A DNA stretch of 64,000 nucleotides from Rufibacter glacialis (GTDB taxonomy: Bacteria > Bacteroidota > Bacteroidia > Cytophagales > Hymenobacteraceae), in assembly GCF_008271745.1 (NCBI RefSeq), contig NZ_VKKZ01000010.1, positions 463,677-527,676 of the forward strand, read 5' to 3'. The translations under genes were made by a program, and so were the position numbers. The notes beneath the pieces are model-generated. The model saw only the letters and a list, made by a program, of their open reading frames with translations, had not been told where the DNA came from and did not search any database. Each line of letters starts with the position of its first letter. Within the stretch, counting starts at the first letter, position 1. Below, piece after piece: positions 15,641-25,264 of the stretch.

Positions 15641-17509
15641 CTACTGCACATCAAACTGCAAACGCAACAGGTTGGCGTAGATGCCTTCTGGGTTATGGGC
15701 CAAGGCCTCGTGCGAACCTTGCTCTACAATCTGCCCCCTGTCAATCACCAGGATCTTGTCTACCTTTCTGATAGTCGCTAGCCGGTGTGCGATGATGATG
15801 GTGGTGCGGTTCTTCATGAGCTCATCCATGGCTTCCTGCACCAGCATCTCAGACTCAGAGTCCAAAGAACTAGTGGCTTCATCTAAGATGAGGATGGCCG
15901 GGTCTTTCAGGATAGCGCGGGCAATGGCAATGCGCTGACGTTGGCCACCGGAGAGTTTAATGCCGCGTTCTCCCACCACAGTGTCAAAGGCCTCCGGGAA
16001 AGACTGGATAAACTGGAGGGCATTTGCTTTCTGGGCCGCTACCAGGACCTCCTCGTCGGTGGCGTTGGGCTTGCCGTAGGCGATGTTCTCCCGAATGGTG
16101 CCACCAAACAGCAACACTTCCTGGGGGACAATGCCCAGGTTGCTGCGCAGGTCGTGTAGCGGAAGTTGGCTGATGTTCTGGCCATCTACGTAGATGGTGC
16201 CCTGCTCTACTTTGTAGAACTTCATGAGCAGTTGGGCAATGGTAGATTTCCCGGCCCCGCTGGAACCCACCAAGGCGATCTTCTCTCCGGCCCGTATCTC
16301 AAAATGGATGTTCTGGAGCACCTGCAAATCAGGGCGGGTAGGGTAGGAGAAGCCCACGTGGTCATACCGTACGTTCCCGTTGAACCGGGCCGGCGTAGCG
16401 GTGGGCTGACCCAAGGCTGCCTGCTCCACGGGTTGGTCCAGGATTTCCAGAATCCGCTCAGAGGCACCAATAGACACCTGGATTTTGGCGTACAGGTCAC
16501 CTAAACCAGCCACGGAGGCGCCAATGAAGGTGGTATATAAAATAAAGGAAGCCAGTTGGCCAAAGCTTAACTCGCCGCGTTGTACCAGAGTAGCCCCGTA
16601 CCAGATCACCAAGATGATCCCGCCAAAAAGCCCAATGATGATAAAGGAAATGAAGGCTCCGCGGTAAAAGGAGGTGGAAATAGCCGTCTTCACCGACTTG
16701 CCCAAGGCCTGCTTATAGCGGTTGATCTCAAACAACTCATTGGTGAAGGCCTTGACTACCTGAATGGCTTGCAGCGTTTCTTCCACAATCACGTTGGTTA
16801 CGGCCAGTTCATCCTGGGTTTTCTTAGAGAGCTTTTTGAGCTTCTTTCCGAAAATCATGGCTAAAATGACCAATACCGGAAAGGTAGCCAGCATGAACAG
16901 CGACAGTTTCACGGAGATGAACATGATAAAGCCAATGCCTACCAACAAGGTCGTGATCTGCCGGAAAAGCTCCGCGAGGGTGATGGAGAACCCATCCTGG
17001 ATGTAGCTCACGTCTGAGGTGATACGGCTGGTGATCTCGCCCACCCGGCGCTGCTCATAGAAGGTGAGGGGCAGGCCCATGAACTGGGTGTAGAGCGTCT
17101 GCCTGATGTCGGCAATGGCGTTCTCACTCACCTGGGCAAAAAAGTACACCCTGAAGAAGGAGAAGATACCCTGCAGGGCGATCACCGCGAACAGCAAAAG
17201 TGCCAGGAGGTCAATGTCTTGGGTGAAAAGGGTCTGTTTACCAACGGCAGCGTCTAATAATAAACCTGTTACCGCCGGAAACGCCATGAAGGTAAGGCTG
17301 GAGAACAGCAGGAATACCAGGCCTATGTAAAACTTACCTTTGTAGGGAAGAAGAAACCTAAATATCTGGAGGCCACGCCGCAGGTTCTCTTTGCTGAGCC
17401 TGGGTTTGCTTTCCGTGTCAAGTCCGGGTGCCGTGCCAGGCCCTAGTCCTCGTTTCGCCATGTATTCTATACTGTATTTGGTAAAAGCCATGCTGCCGGT
17501 AGACAGCAT
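15641..17509 (-). CDS. ABC exporter, fused membrane and ATPase domains (MsbA-like)
   Basis: Up to 622 residues. N-terminal ABC membrane domain with six helices (about 55-340) and C-terminal ATPase: Walker A GSSGAGKST near 413, Q-loop VPQEVLLFGGT, signature LSGGQRQR near 517, Walker B LILDEATSSLDS near 540 and switch histidine in IIIAHRLATI near 572. It works as a homodimer in the inner membrane, exporting lipid, drug or peptide; the substrate is not readable. Starts are possible at 17509, 17491 or 17461 (MAKRGLG); I cannot decide, the last gives the most usual N-terminus. Monocistronic as far as seen. Confidence 0.9.
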   Translation of the reverse strand: MLSTGSMAFTKYSIEYMAKRGLGPGTAPGLDTESKPRLSKENLRRGLQIFRFLLPYKGKFYIGLVFLLFSSLTFMAFPAVTGLLLDAAVGKQTLFTQDIDLLALLLFAVIALQGIFSFFRVYFFAQVSENAIADIRQTLYTQFMGLPLTFYEQRRVGEITSRITSDVSYIQDGFSITLAELFRQITTLLVGIGFIMFISVKLSLFMLATFPVLVILAMIFGKKLKKLSKKTQDELAVTNVIVEETLQAIQVVKAFTNELFEINRYKQALGKSVKTAISTSFYRGAFISFIIIGLFGGIILVIWYGATLVQRGELSFGQLASFILYTTFIGASVAGLGDLYAKIQVSIGASERILEILDQPVEQAALGQPTATPARFNGNVRYDHVGFSYPTRPDLQVLQNIHFEIRAGEKIALVGSSGAGKSTIAQLLMKFYKVEQGTIYVDGQNISQLPLHDLRSNLGIVPQEVLLFGGTIRENIAYGKPNATDEEVLVAAQKANALQFIQSFPEAFDTVVGERGIKLSGGQRQRIAIARAILKDPAILILDEATSSLDSESEMLVQEAMDELMKNRTTIIIAHRLATIRKVDKILVIDRGQIVEQGSHEALAHNPEGIYANLLRLQFDVQ

Positions 17510-17540
17510 GTGCTAGCATCCGCTGAACGGGGAAATTCTG

Positions 17541-17579
17541 CTGTTTTAGCTGGTTTTCTGGTAAAACAGGCCCAAAACA
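17541..17579. repeat. Dispersed palindrome, copy 3
   Basis: CTGTTTTAGCTGGTTTTCTG mirrored by GTAAAACAGGCCCAAAACA, upstream of the ABC exporter gene. Same family as 2776 and 3041. Confidence 0.6.
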
Positions 17580-17646
17580 AAAGTGAATTTCCTAGCTCAG
17601 GAATAGCAACCCGCAAAGGTAGGCATTACCGTTGACTTACCTTTAT

Positions 17647-19119
17647 TTATATAGGAGAAACACCCGGAACAGTTGAAGGTTTACGGGAAGACACCAGCCA
17701 CAGGCCCAGAAACATGAGCAGGCCGTTCAAAAGCAGCACCTCAAACCCAAACTGATAGCCCCAGAACCATTCCACAGAGTTGGTGCTTACCACATACGTC
17801 AGCACGGGGGAAAGCACTCCTAAGAGGGGCACCACCTTGTCCTGCACCGAGCGGCCCGTGAGCAGCCCAAAGCTGTACATGCCCAACAAAGGCCCATAGG
17901 TATAACCCACCAGGGTGAAGAGGGTGGCAATGATGCTTTCGTCGTTGTAGACCCTGAACAACAGGATCACCGCCATCAACAAACCTGAAAACCCCAGGTG
18001 CACCCAGTTCTTGTAGCGCAGCCGCTGGGCCTCTGGCCGATGCTGGAAATTGAGGAAGTCCACGCAGAAGGCGGTGGTAAGGGACGTGAGCGCCGAGTCA
18101 GCGGAGGCATACGTGATGGCTGTTATGCCTAGGATGAAGGCCACGCCCGCCACCGCCGGGAAATGCTGCAGAGCCAGTTCCGGGAAGACATCATCTCCCT
18201 TGGTAGGCAACAAAATACCGGTTTCAGCCGCGTAAAGATAGAGCAGGGCACCCAGGCAGAGGAAAAGGACGTTCACCGCCACCAGAATAACTGTGAACCA
18301 GAACATGTTCTTCTGGGCCTCGGACAGGTTGCGGCAGCTCAGGTTTTTCTGCATCATGTCCTGGTCCAGACCAGTCATGGCAATGGTGATGAACATGCCC
18401 GCCATCAATTGCTTCAAAAAGAAGTTGGGAGCCTTGGGGTCTGTGACCCAGATGTGGGCATAGGAACTGTCACCAAGGATTTGGGGAAGAGCAAGGAGGG
18501 AGAGATCCAACTCTTCGGCCACCACCCAAATGCTGATGCCCAGGCACAGCAACATAGCCAGGGTCTGGAGGGTATCGGTCCAGATGATGGTTTTCATGCC
18601 GCCCCTGAAGGTGTAGACCCAGATAAAGGCAATGGTGATGCCCACCGTGCCGGCAAACGGAATACCCAACGGACTAAATACGGCCAGTTGCAGCACGCCC
18701 GCCACCAGATACAGCCGCAGGGCCGCGCTCAAGGTGCGGGAAAGCAGGAAAAAGGCGCTTCCGGTTTTATAAGACCAAAACCCCAACCGCTGCTCCAGGT
18801 AGGTGTAAATGGAAACCAGCCGCAGCCGGTAATACAGGGGCAGCAACACCAGGGCAATCACCACATATCCCAACACATAGCCCAGCACCATCTGCAGGTA
18901 GGTAAAGCCCGTCTTTTCCACCATGCCCGGAATAGACACGAAGGTGATGCCCGAGAGCGTGGTGCCAATCATACCGAAGGCCACAATGTACCAGGGAGAG
19001 GCCCGGTTCGCCAGAAAAAAGCCCGCCGTAGATTCGCCCTTCTTGCTGGTCATGAACGAAACCAGCAGCAGCAGGCAAAAATAAGAGACAATGATACCCA
19101 GGGTAAAAAGAGGAGACAT
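17647..19119 (-). CDS. Sodium:solute symporter family protein (copy A)
   Basis: 490 residues of 13-14 predicted membrane helices, SSS/SLC5 fold. Visible: N-terminal helix then FFLANRASPWYIVAFGMIGT, a segment typical of this family, the VYTFRGGMKTIIWTD stretch, and ITAITYASADSALTSLTTAF, which holds the conserved sodium-site serines/threonines. Takes up a small organic solute with sodium; the substrate cannot be told. The next gene upstream (19329-20801) is a paralogue of identical length, so this is a tandem duplication. ATG at 19117-19119. Confidence 0.88.
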   Translation of the reverse strand: MSPLFTLGIIVSYFCLLLLVSFMTSKKGESTAGFFLANRASPWYIVAFGMIGTTLSGITFVSIPGMVEKTGFTYLQMVLGYVLGYVVIALVLLPLYYRLRLVSIYTYLEQRLGFWSYKTGSAFFLLSRTLSAALRLYLVAGVLQLAVFSPLGIPFAGTVGITIAFIWVYTFRGGMKTIIWTDTLQTLAMLLCLGISIWVVAEELDLSLLALPQILGDSSYAHIWVTDPKAPNFFLKQLMAGMFITIAMTGLDQDMMQKNLSCRNLSEAQKNMFWFTVILVAVNVLFLCLGALLYLYAAETGILLPTKGDDVFPELALQHFPAVAGVAFILGITAITYASADSALTSLTTAFCVDFLNFQHRPEAQRLRYKNWVHLGFSGLLMAVILLFRVYNDESIIATLFTLVGYTYGPLLGMYSFGLLTGRSVQDKVVPLLGVLSPVLTYVVSTNSVEWFWGYQFGFEVLLLNGLLMFLGLWLVSSRKPSTVPGVSPI

Positions 19120-19253
19120 GGTGTGCGCAGCGCCTGTTAGTTTAAAACGCGTGCAAAAGTAAGGCGAAAGACGGAGAATCCCGGCACCTATGTTGGGGGG
19201 CTAATTTCTGTAAAAAGGCCCGGAAACAGCGGGCTAGGTAGGCTGCAAAAGAA

Positions 19254-19309
19254 ACTTCCGTCTGTTTTGGGCTTTCTTTTGCAGAAACGGCGCCAAAACA
19301 GACGGAAGT
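19254..19309 (-). terminator. 17-nt inverted repeat between the two symporters
   Basis: ACTTCCGTCTGTTTTGG at 19254-19270 pairs perfectly with 19293-19309. On the minus strand the stem is followed by TTTCTTTT, so it can end the transcript of the upstream symporter gene. Its inner part (CTGTTTTGGGC and CGCCAAAACAG) is also a member of the dispersed palindrome family. Confidence 0.6.
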
Positions 19310-19328
19310 CAAAGGGGGTGGTAATGGT

Positions 19329-20801
19329 TTATGGCGCTTGGGTAACGTCTACAAACTCAGTTTTCTTGCGGGAGATGGCGTAAAGGCCCATGAACGTAAG
19401 GAAACCGTTCAAAATCAGCACCTCAAAACCAAACTCGTAGCCCCAGAACCAGTCTACTGAATTCAGGCTGATGATGTAGGTAAGGATAGGGGCCACCACG
19501 CAAAGGAAAGGCACCAGGCTGTCGCGCACCGGGCGGTTGGTGAATACCCCAAAGGAGTAGAGACCCAGCAACGGACCATAGGTATAACCCGCCACTTTGA
19601 ACACCGCCTGCACTACGCTTTCATCGTTCACGATCTTAAAAATCACGATCACCACGGCTAAAATAACCGAAAAGGCCAAATGGACCCAGTTCTTCAGCCG
19701 GACACGCTGTGTCTCGGGCTTGTTCTTGAAATCAAGGAAATCTACGCAGAAAGAGGTGGTCAGGGAGGTCAGCGCTGAGTCAGCAGAGGCATAGGTGATG
19801 GCTGTGATCCCCAGAATGAACACAATGCCCATGAAGGCCGAGAAATAGTTCAGGGCCAGGAACGGGAACACATTGTCGCCTTTTGCGGGCAGGGCAATTC
19901 CCTTTGATTGAGCATACAGATACAGCAAAGCGCCCAGGCTTAGGAACAGGATGTTTACAAACAAGATGATCACCGTGAAAGAGAACATGTTTTTCTGCGC
20001 CTCTTTCAGGTTTTTGCAGCTCAGGTTCTTCTGCATCATGTCCTGGTCCAGACCCACCATCACAATGGAGATGAAGAAACCAGAGAAGAATTGCTTGAAG
20101 AAGTACCGCGGATCTTTTACGTCCCAGAAGAACACCTGGGAGAACTTGCTTTCACTCACGGCGTTCACCATGCCGTTAAAAGAGAAGTTCAGTTCCTGGG
20201 AGATGGTGATGATGGTGATGCCCACGCAGACCAGCATAGCCAAGGTCTGGAAAGTGTCGGTCCAGATAATGGTTTTCATGCCTCCTCTGAACGTGTACAC
20301 CCAGATCAAGCCAATGGTGATGATCACGGTGACTTCAAACGGAATGCCCAGGCTATCAAAAACTGCCAATTGAAGCACGCCGGTTACCAGATAAAGGCGT
20401 AAAGCCGCCCCCAAGGTTCTGGAGAGCAGGAAGAAGCCGGCTCCCGTTTTATAGGACCAATACCCAAAGCGTTGCTCCAGATAGGTATAAATTGAAACCA
20501 GGTTGAGTCGATAATACAGGGGCATGAGCACCAATGCCACCACAAAATACCCCAGCATGTTGCCTAAGATGAGCTGTAGGTAAGAGAATTGGGCATTTTC
20601 CACCATGCCGGGAACAGAAATGAAGGTAACCCCAGAGAGGGATGTCCCAATCATCCCGAACGCGACCACATACCACGGCGAGGCCCGGTTGGCAAGGAAG
20701 AAGCTGTCAGTAGATTCGCCTTTTTTACTGGTGAGAAACGAGATCAGGATTAGGATACAGAAATACCCGGCAATAATGAGCAGGATGAGCGTGGAAGACA
20801 T
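19329..20801 (-). CDS. Sodium:solute symporter family protein (copy B)
   Basis: 490 residues, the same length as the downstream paralogue and aligned with it without obvious gaps; long stretches are identical (VYTFRGGMKTIIWTDT, ITAITYASADSALTSLTT, DQDMMQKNLSC). Membrane protein of about 13 helices, SSS family; solute unknown. The ends differ more than the core, as expected for an old duplication followed by divergence. Separate terminator-like repeats lie on both sides, so the copies may be expressed independently. Confidence 0.88.
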   Translation of the reverse strand: MSSTLILLIIAGYFCILILISFLTSKKGESTDSFFLANRASPWYVVAFGMIGTSLSGVTFISVPGMVENAQFSYLQLILGNMLGYFVVALVLMPLYYRLNLVSIYTYLEQRFGYWSYKTGAGFFLLSRTLGAALRLYLVTGVLQLAVFDSLGIPFEVTVIITIGLIWVYTFRGGMKTIIWTDTFQTLAMLVCVGITIITISQELNFSFNGMVNAVSESKFSQVFFWDVKDPRYFFKQFFSGFFISIVMVGLDQDMMQKNLSCKNLKEAQKNMFSFTVIILFVNILFLSLGALLYLYAQSKGIALPAKGDNVFPFLALNYFSAFMGIVFILGITAITYASADSALTSLTTSFCVDFLDFKNKPETQRVRLKNWVHLAFSVILAVVIVIFKIVNDESVVQAVFKVAGYTYGPLLGLYSFGVFTNRPVRDSLVPFLCVVAPILTYIISLNSVDWFWGYEFGFEVLILNGFLTFMGLYAISRKKTEFVDVTQAP

Positions 20802-20933
20802 GTAGCGTACAGGGGTTGTTTATTCTGGTGCTTAGGTGCAGGGCAAATATAACCAAAAAAGCAAAGGCCGTGGAAAGGCGATTTTGTAATCCATCAAGAT
20901 TATTCGCCATTTTTATAAATAAACCGGGCAAAA

Positions 20934-20970
20934 AAGAAGCCTGGGTAGCAAAAACTACCCAGGCTTCTTA
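20934..20970 (-). terminator. Hairpin terminator
   Basis: AAGAAGCCTGGGTAG, loop CAAAAA, CTACCCAGGCTTCTT; on the minus strand a run of T follows. It lies 24 nt past the stop of the leftward gene ending at 20995. Confidence 0.9.
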
Positions 20971-20994
20971 AAAATTATTAAAAAAAGAGAAGAG

Positions 20995-21624
20995 CTAATA
21001 GCCCCAAGGAGCGTAGAAACCGCCCCCCGGATAACCGCCCAAAGACCCGTAGGCATCATTGCTGTAGCGTACTCCGCCAGAGATGGTCACGTTAGGGGCT
21101 ACCTGGTAATGAGCCTGGAACTGGAAGCCCTGGTTAGGGTACCGGCCATACGTGAAAGGGTTGTTCTGCCAACGGTGCATAGAAGAACCAGGACTCAGGT
21201 CTTTCCAGACGCTGCCACTGAGCAACAGCCGCTCACTCATGGCGTAGGTGCCGCCTACGTGCAGGAGGTACTGGCGGTCTGGGGCCGCCGTGATCACAGA
21301 AGGACTTCTTTCGCCCTGCGCCGTGTTTCTGAACCTTGGGCCACCCCAGGTCTGGAACATGGCGAGGCTGCTGAAAACGTGCAGCCTAGGCGTAAGCCGG
21401 TACTGCACCCGTGGTTCAATGTAGGAACCTGACCCAAACTTACTGAAGGCCGCCCCCGCATTCAGCCCGAAGTTCACACGTGGAACAAAAGGAGCCGCTG
21501 GTGCGGAAAGGGAATCAGCCGGGGAAGAAGCCTCGCTCCCTGCCTGCGCAAAGGAAGGCAATGCGGCCAGCGTCAAGGCCAGCAAAAGAAGGAAGGTATT
21601 GAAAAGGCGTTTCGTTGACATCAT
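20995..21624 (-). CDS. Small outer-membrane beta-barrel-like protein, unknown function
   Basis: 209 residues with a signal peptide (cleavage near SFAQA, about 27-28), a low-complexity Ser/Ala/Pro linker (about 30-48) and then alternating aromatic/hydrophobic strands with glycine (VNFGLNAGAAFSKFGSG, VQYRLTPRLHVFSSLAMF, LLHVGGTYAMSERLLLSGSVWK, VTISGGVRYSND). This is the look of an 8-10-strand outer-membrane barrel. It ends in a Gly/Tyr-rich tail (PGGGFYAPWGY) rather than the usual terminal Phe. I do not recognise the family. Confidence 0.7.
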   Translation of the reverse strand: MMSTKRLFNTFLLLLALTLAALPSFAQAGSEASSPADSLSAPAAPFVPRVNFGLNAGAAFSKFGSGSYIEPRVQYRLTPRLHVFSSLAMFQTWGGPRFRNTAQGERSPSVITAAPDRQYLLHVGGTYAMSERLLLSGSVWKDLSPGSSMHRWQNNPFTYGRYPNQGFQFQAHYQVAPNVTISGGVRYSNDAYGSLGGYPGGGFYAPWGY

Positions 21625-21744
21625 AATTAATGGTGAAGGAGCACAGGGAAGAAAGCAAGAGCACCATCTCCCTAGAGCCTTTACTAAGGTAAGCTATTTT
21701 AGCTTCTAACGAAACAACCGCCTGCCTAGTCTATAAGGTTCCGT

Positions 21745-21780
21745 CCGTTTCAAGCCTGTTTCCTGAAAAACGGCCCGGGA
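21745..21780. repeat. Dispersed palindrome, copy 4
   Basis: CCGTTTCAAGCCTGTTTCC and GAAAAACGGCCCGG, between the beta-barrel gene and the M61 peptidase. Same pattern as the other members. Confidence 0.5.
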
Positions 21781-21867
21781 AGGCAACAGTAAGAAGACTG
21801 GCAAAGGCTTACGTTGCCTCTTCCCTGGGCCCCTTAGGAAGGAGTAGCGGTACTTCTAAAAAGTATA

Positions 21868-21908
21868 CCCCTCCAGGTCTCTGTCAATAGTTCAGAGACC
21901 TGGAGGGG
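21868..21908 (-). terminator. Terminator after M61 peptidase gene
   Basis: Sixteen-nt perfect arms (CCCCTCCAGGTCTCTG and complement) with a 9-nt loop; on the minus strand the stem is followed by TATACTTTTT. It lies 12 nt past the peptidase stop. Confidence 0.85.
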
Positions 21909-21919
21909 TTGTAGGATTT

Positions 21920-23761
21920 TTACGCTTTTGTTTTCTGCCGGAGCCAATCCTCTCTTCTGGACTTTAGGTCCTTGGAAAGCGCCTGCCCGGTTTTTTCAAG
22001 GGGTGTGAGTTTCAGCTTCAGTTCCTGGGCCAGGGTGAGGGGCAGCATCTTTTTCATGCCCTGCTGCACGGCCTCTACCTGCACCTGGTCGCCGGGCTTC
22101 CGCTTGGCTAAGAAATCATCCAGAGTTTTCTGGTCTTTCAGCTTGAGGCCGTCCACGCTCAACAGAAGATCTTCGCGGTCAAGTCCGGCCTTGTAGAGCG
22201 GGCTGTTGCGGAGGGTGCCCATCATGATGGTGGCTTGCTCGTTCTGGAACCGCAGAGGCTCCCAGCCTAAGACTGCCTTGCCCGGGTTGGCGGGTGCCAG
22301 GGAAAACCCCATCTGCTTGGCCAGCGCCTCATACGGCAACGGCTCTTTGCCCAGCACGTGCTTCGCGAAGAAGTCGCGGGCAAAGGTGGGGTTCTTGGTG
22401 AGGTCGGCCAGGGTTTGCTCCAGGTCTGCCAAGGTGTAGGGTTTCTCCGGTTTACCGTAGCGCTGCCACAGCAGGCGCATGTACGCATCTAATGACAGGT
22501 TTTTGAACTGGGTACGCAAGGTATAGTCAAGGCCAACGGCCAATGCGTTGCCGTAGGTGTAGTACGAAATGTAGGTGTTTTGCCGGTTCACCGGATCCAC
22601 GGAGCGGGAGGCATCCACAAAGGGTGCCTGCATGCTCATTTCCACCGGCGAGAAAAGGTCTTTGCCGGGCGAAAACATCACCGCGGCCAGGGTGTTGCCC
22701 ACGCTTTCCAGGTAATCGTCCTGGTTCATGATGCCGGCGCGGTGCAGCAAGAGGGTGCCGTAGTAACTGGTAAAGCCTTCGGCCAGCCAAAGGGCCTCGC
22801 TCATGTTCGCGTCTGCGAAATTGAAGGGCTCCAGGCTTTGCGGACGCAGGCGCTCCACGTTCCAGGCATGGAAGAACTCATGTGATAAGGTGCTCAGGTT
22901 GGCGTTCATGCCCGTCTCCAGGGGCCGTGAACTGGTGATGACCGTAGAGTTGCGGTGCTCCATGCCATCGCCGGGCGTGCCTGGCAGGTAGCAGGCAATG
23001 AAGGTGTATTCCCCGAAATCAAACGCGGGAAGCTCGCCAAAAACGGCTTGAGACTCCTGCACCACGCGCTTCGCCTTCTGGGTGTACTCTTCTAACTGCT
23101 GCTCGGTGCCCTGGTGGTGCATCCCTATCTTGATCTTCTGGCTACGGCCTTTCTCCTGTACCGTCCACTCGCGCCATTGCAGGTTAGCCAGTTCAACGGG
23201 GCTGTCCATGAGGTACTGGAAATCCGGGGCCGAGAAGGTGAAAGGAGCCGCTTCCCGCTTGAGTTGGGTGGCCGCGGTCCAGTTCTGGCCGGCAGGCGGG
23301 GTAAAGCGGACCTGCACCGGGGCTTTCTCCAGGCCGTTGGCATACATAAAAGTTGCCGGGGCGTTCAGGTGGGCGTGGGTCAGGTTTACGCCGGCGTAGG
23401 TGCCGTCTGGGTGATCCGCGAAAAGCATGTATTTCACAACCACGGTACCGTCATGACCCGACACGTTCCACTGGTGCAGATTGGGTCGGTTCACGGTCAG
23501 GGGGCGGCCCTGGCCATCGGTGACTTGCACGTTGTACACGTTTTTGGCGAATTCATGCAGGGCGTACCGGCCGGGCGAAGAGCGGGCCATGCGTACTTCC
23601 AGCACCGGGGCCTGCACCCCTTTGAAAGTGGCGGTGACAAAGGCCTCGCGGTGGACCGCATTTTCAAAAGTTACTTCGTAGTTGAGGCTTTGTTGCGCCA
23701 TCACCGGCGTAGCGAAAGCCAGGGCCGCGGCGGCCAAGGCTGTGAAGAGTGTTTTCTTCAT
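21920..23761 (-). CDS. M61 glycyl-aminopeptidase-like metallopeptidase with PDZ domain
   Basis: 613 residues from the ATG at 23759-23761, which begins a clean signal peptide (MKKTLFTALAAAALAFATPV, AQ cleavage); an upstream ATG at 23824 would hide it. N-terminal beta domain (about 30-190), then the gluzincin core: zinc motif HEFFH near 294-298 in SHEFFHAWNVERLRP, third ligand region LAEGFTSYYG near 329, and a C-terminal PDZ domain (about 480-570, LRNSPLYKAGLDREDLLLSVDGLKL). Periplasmic peptidase. It follows the methyltransferase gene on the same strand after 59 bp. Confidence 0.9.
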   Translation of the reverse strand: MKKTLFTALAAAALAFATPVMAQQSLNYEVTFENAVHREAFVTATFKGVQAPVLEVRMARSSPGRYALHEFAKNVYNVQVTDGQGRPLTVNRPNLHQWNVSGHDGTVVVKYMLFADHPDGTYAGVNLTHAHLNAPATFMYANGLEKAPVQVRFTPPAGQNWTAATQLKREAAPFTFSAPDFQYLMDSPVELANLQWREWTVQEKGRSQKIKIGMHHQGTEQQLEEYTQKAKRVVQESQAVFGELPAFDFGEYTFIACYLPGTPGDGMEHRNSTVITSSRPLETGMNANLSTLSHEFFHAWNVERLRPQSLEPFNFADANMSEALWLAEGFTSYYGTLLLHRAGIMNQDDYLESVGNTLAAVMFSPGKDLFSPVEMSMQAPFVDASRSVDPVNRQNTYISYYTYGNALAVGLDYTLRTQFKNLSLDAYMRLLWQRYGKPEKPYTLADLEQTLADLTKNPTFARDFFAKHVLGKEPLPYEALAKQMGFSLAPANPGKAVLGWEPLRFQNEQATIMMGTLRNSPLYKAGLDREDLLLSVDGLKLKDQKTLDDFLAKRKPGDQVQVEAVQQGMKKMLPLTLAQELKLKLTPLEKTGQALSKDLKSRREDWLRQKTKA

Positions 23762-23820
23762 GGAGTGAGATGTTTCAACCCCCAAGATACACACCAAAGC
23801 CGGAAACCAACAAAGGGCCC

Positions 23821-24483
23821 TCAATTAGTTGGGCTAGGAGGAGAGGCCCGTTTCTGGAACACCTGCGCCTTGATGAAACCTTTATAAAAGCTGGCTTCTT
23901 GCCGGGGTTTATAGCCTAGTTTTATGAAAAGGGCCTCAAAAGGAGGAAGACCCTGACCCGAGATGCGGCTCACCCACCTAAAGAACCGGTACATGCCCCA
24001 CAGCAAGGGTTTCTGCCAGAGTTGCCGCCGAAAGGAGGAAGACTGATGGAAGTCCGTGTGCAGCCACAGGCCGCCGGGGTACAGCGCCTTGTCTAGCCGT
24101 TGCATGATGGAAAATGCTTCTGGTGGCGTGAAGAGGTCCAACACAAAGGGGGTAAGCACCACGTGAAACTTTTCTTCTGGCAACAGTTGGGCCTGGGTTC
24201 CCAGCCTGAATTCCACCTGTGCAGGGAAGGCAAGAGGCTTTTCTTGGGCCTTGGCCAGCATCACAGAGGAGGCCTCCAGGTACAATACATAGGCCGGGTG
24301 GCTCTGCCGCAGCAGTTCCCCCAGAATCCAGCCGCTGCCGCCGCCCACCACCAGGACCCGCGCCTCCGGGGGAATCAGGGGCAGGAAATGCGCCTGCGCC
24401 CGCCGTTGCGCGTTCCCGTACACCAGCTGGGCTAACCGGTCATAGGCGGGGGCAATCAGGTTGAAGTCTGGGGTGCTGGGCAT
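23821..24483 (-). CDS. Class I SAM-dependent methyltransferase
   Basis: 220 residues. SAM-binding motif I is VLVVGGGSGW at 43-52, followed by an acidic LYLEAS strand end and motif-IV-like VVLTPFVLDLF. Cytoplasmic, small-molecule or lipid type; the insert with RRQLWQKPLLWGMYRFFRWVS is amphipathic and may touch the membrane. Substrate unknown. Same strand as M61 peptidase but no functional link is obvious. Confidence 0.78.
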   Translation of the reverse strand: MPSTPDFNLIAPAYDRLAQLVYGNAQRRAQAHFLPLIPPEARVLVVGGGSGWILGELLRQSHPAYVLYLEASSVMLAKAQEKPLAFPAQVEFRLGTQAQLLPEEKFHVVLTPFVLDLFTPPEAFSIMQRLDKALYPGGLWLHTDFHQSSSFRRQLWQKPLLWGMYRFFRWVSRISGQGLPPFEALFIKLGYKPRQEASFYKGFIKAQVFQKRASPPSPTN

Positions 24484-24496
24484 GCAAACGGCTTGC

Positions 24497-24533
24497 GGGT
24501 TTTCGGGCTGTTTTTCAGAAACGGCCGCTTAAA
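24497..24533. repeat. Dispersed palindrome, copy 5
   Basis: GGGTTTTCGGGCTGTTTTTC and AGAAACGGCCGCTTAAA, just upstream of the methyltransferase gene. A short weak member of the family. Confidence 0.45.
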
Positions 24534-24603
24534 GATACGCGCTTATCCCAAATTGCCTGGTGGAGGGCAGCGCCCATAAAAGCAGGCCTTTTCCCAGACT
24601 ACC

Positions 24604-25113
24604 TTATCCGTGCTGGAAATGCCGCTCCAGGGTGTCATTGAGCTTGCGGAAGATAAAGTCCTCGGTCTGTTCCCGCATTTTTTGGGCGTTGCCTTTGAAC
24701 ACCTCGCGGTACTCCTCTACTTTCTCTTTGAACAGGATAGAGACGAAGGTGGTACCAATGGGTTTTTCAGCGGTCTCCGAAGCGCCCTGGCCAAAAAGGC
24801 CGGTCACGGCAATGCAGACATCAGCTTTCAGGAGTTTGTAGAGGCCCTGCACCATTTCATTGGTGACCTGCTGGCTTTCCGCGGTGAAGAGTTTGAGGGT
24901 CTCGCTTTTCACGCCCAGCACCTTGGTCTTGGCAATTTCACTGTAGGTGACCATGCTGCCCAGGAATACATCGGTGGTGCCGGTGGCCTCACTCAGGGCG
25001 GCGGCCAGGCTTCCGGCGGTGCAGCTTTCGGCTAATGCCAGGGAGAGCCCCTTGTCCTTTAATTTCAATATGAGTTGGGTTAGTTCGTCGGGCTTCATGG
25101 GCTTGATTCTCAA
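24604..25113 (-). CDS. pncC: CinA C-terminal domain protein, nicotinamide-nucleotide amidase-like
   Basis: 169 residues, single CinA_C domain without the N-terminal MoaB-like half. Conserved AESCTAG at 28-34 and GSMVTYS, then AVTGLFGQG (a variant of the usual AVTGIAGP). By family it deamidates nicotinamide mononucleotide to nicotinate mononucleotide for NAD recycling. The variant loop means activity is inferred, not certain. ATGs at 25111-25113 and 25096-25098 are both possible; the second (MKPDELT) gives a more usual N-terminus. Confidence 0.82.
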   Translation of the reverse strand: MRIKPMKPDELTQLILKLKDKGLSLALAESCTAGSLAAALSEATGTTDVFLGSMVTYSEIAKTKVLGVKSETLKLFTAESQQVTNEMVQGLYKLLKADVCIAVTGLFGQGASETAEKPIGTTFVSILFKEKVEEYREVFKGNAQKMREQTEDFIFRKLNDTLERHFQHG

Positions 25114-25264
25114 GGTATGAGCCTCTTACTGTTTTTGACGGACCCGAGTTGCCTCCTGGCCCAGGCCAACACAGGCCCAGCGGGTTACGTACGTTAGAAG
25201 GCTTGCCGTTTCCAGGGTGTTTGGCTATGATTAATCCTAAACGGCAACCCTTTGCTTGGACCCT

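Noticed and set aside
18163-19140. Long antisense open frame of 325 codons over the symporter gene
   Set aside because: Mirrors a well-supported membrane-protein gene; Gln/His-rich product is what antisense of such a gene gives. Same for 1963-2763, 23114-23887 and 62109-63014.
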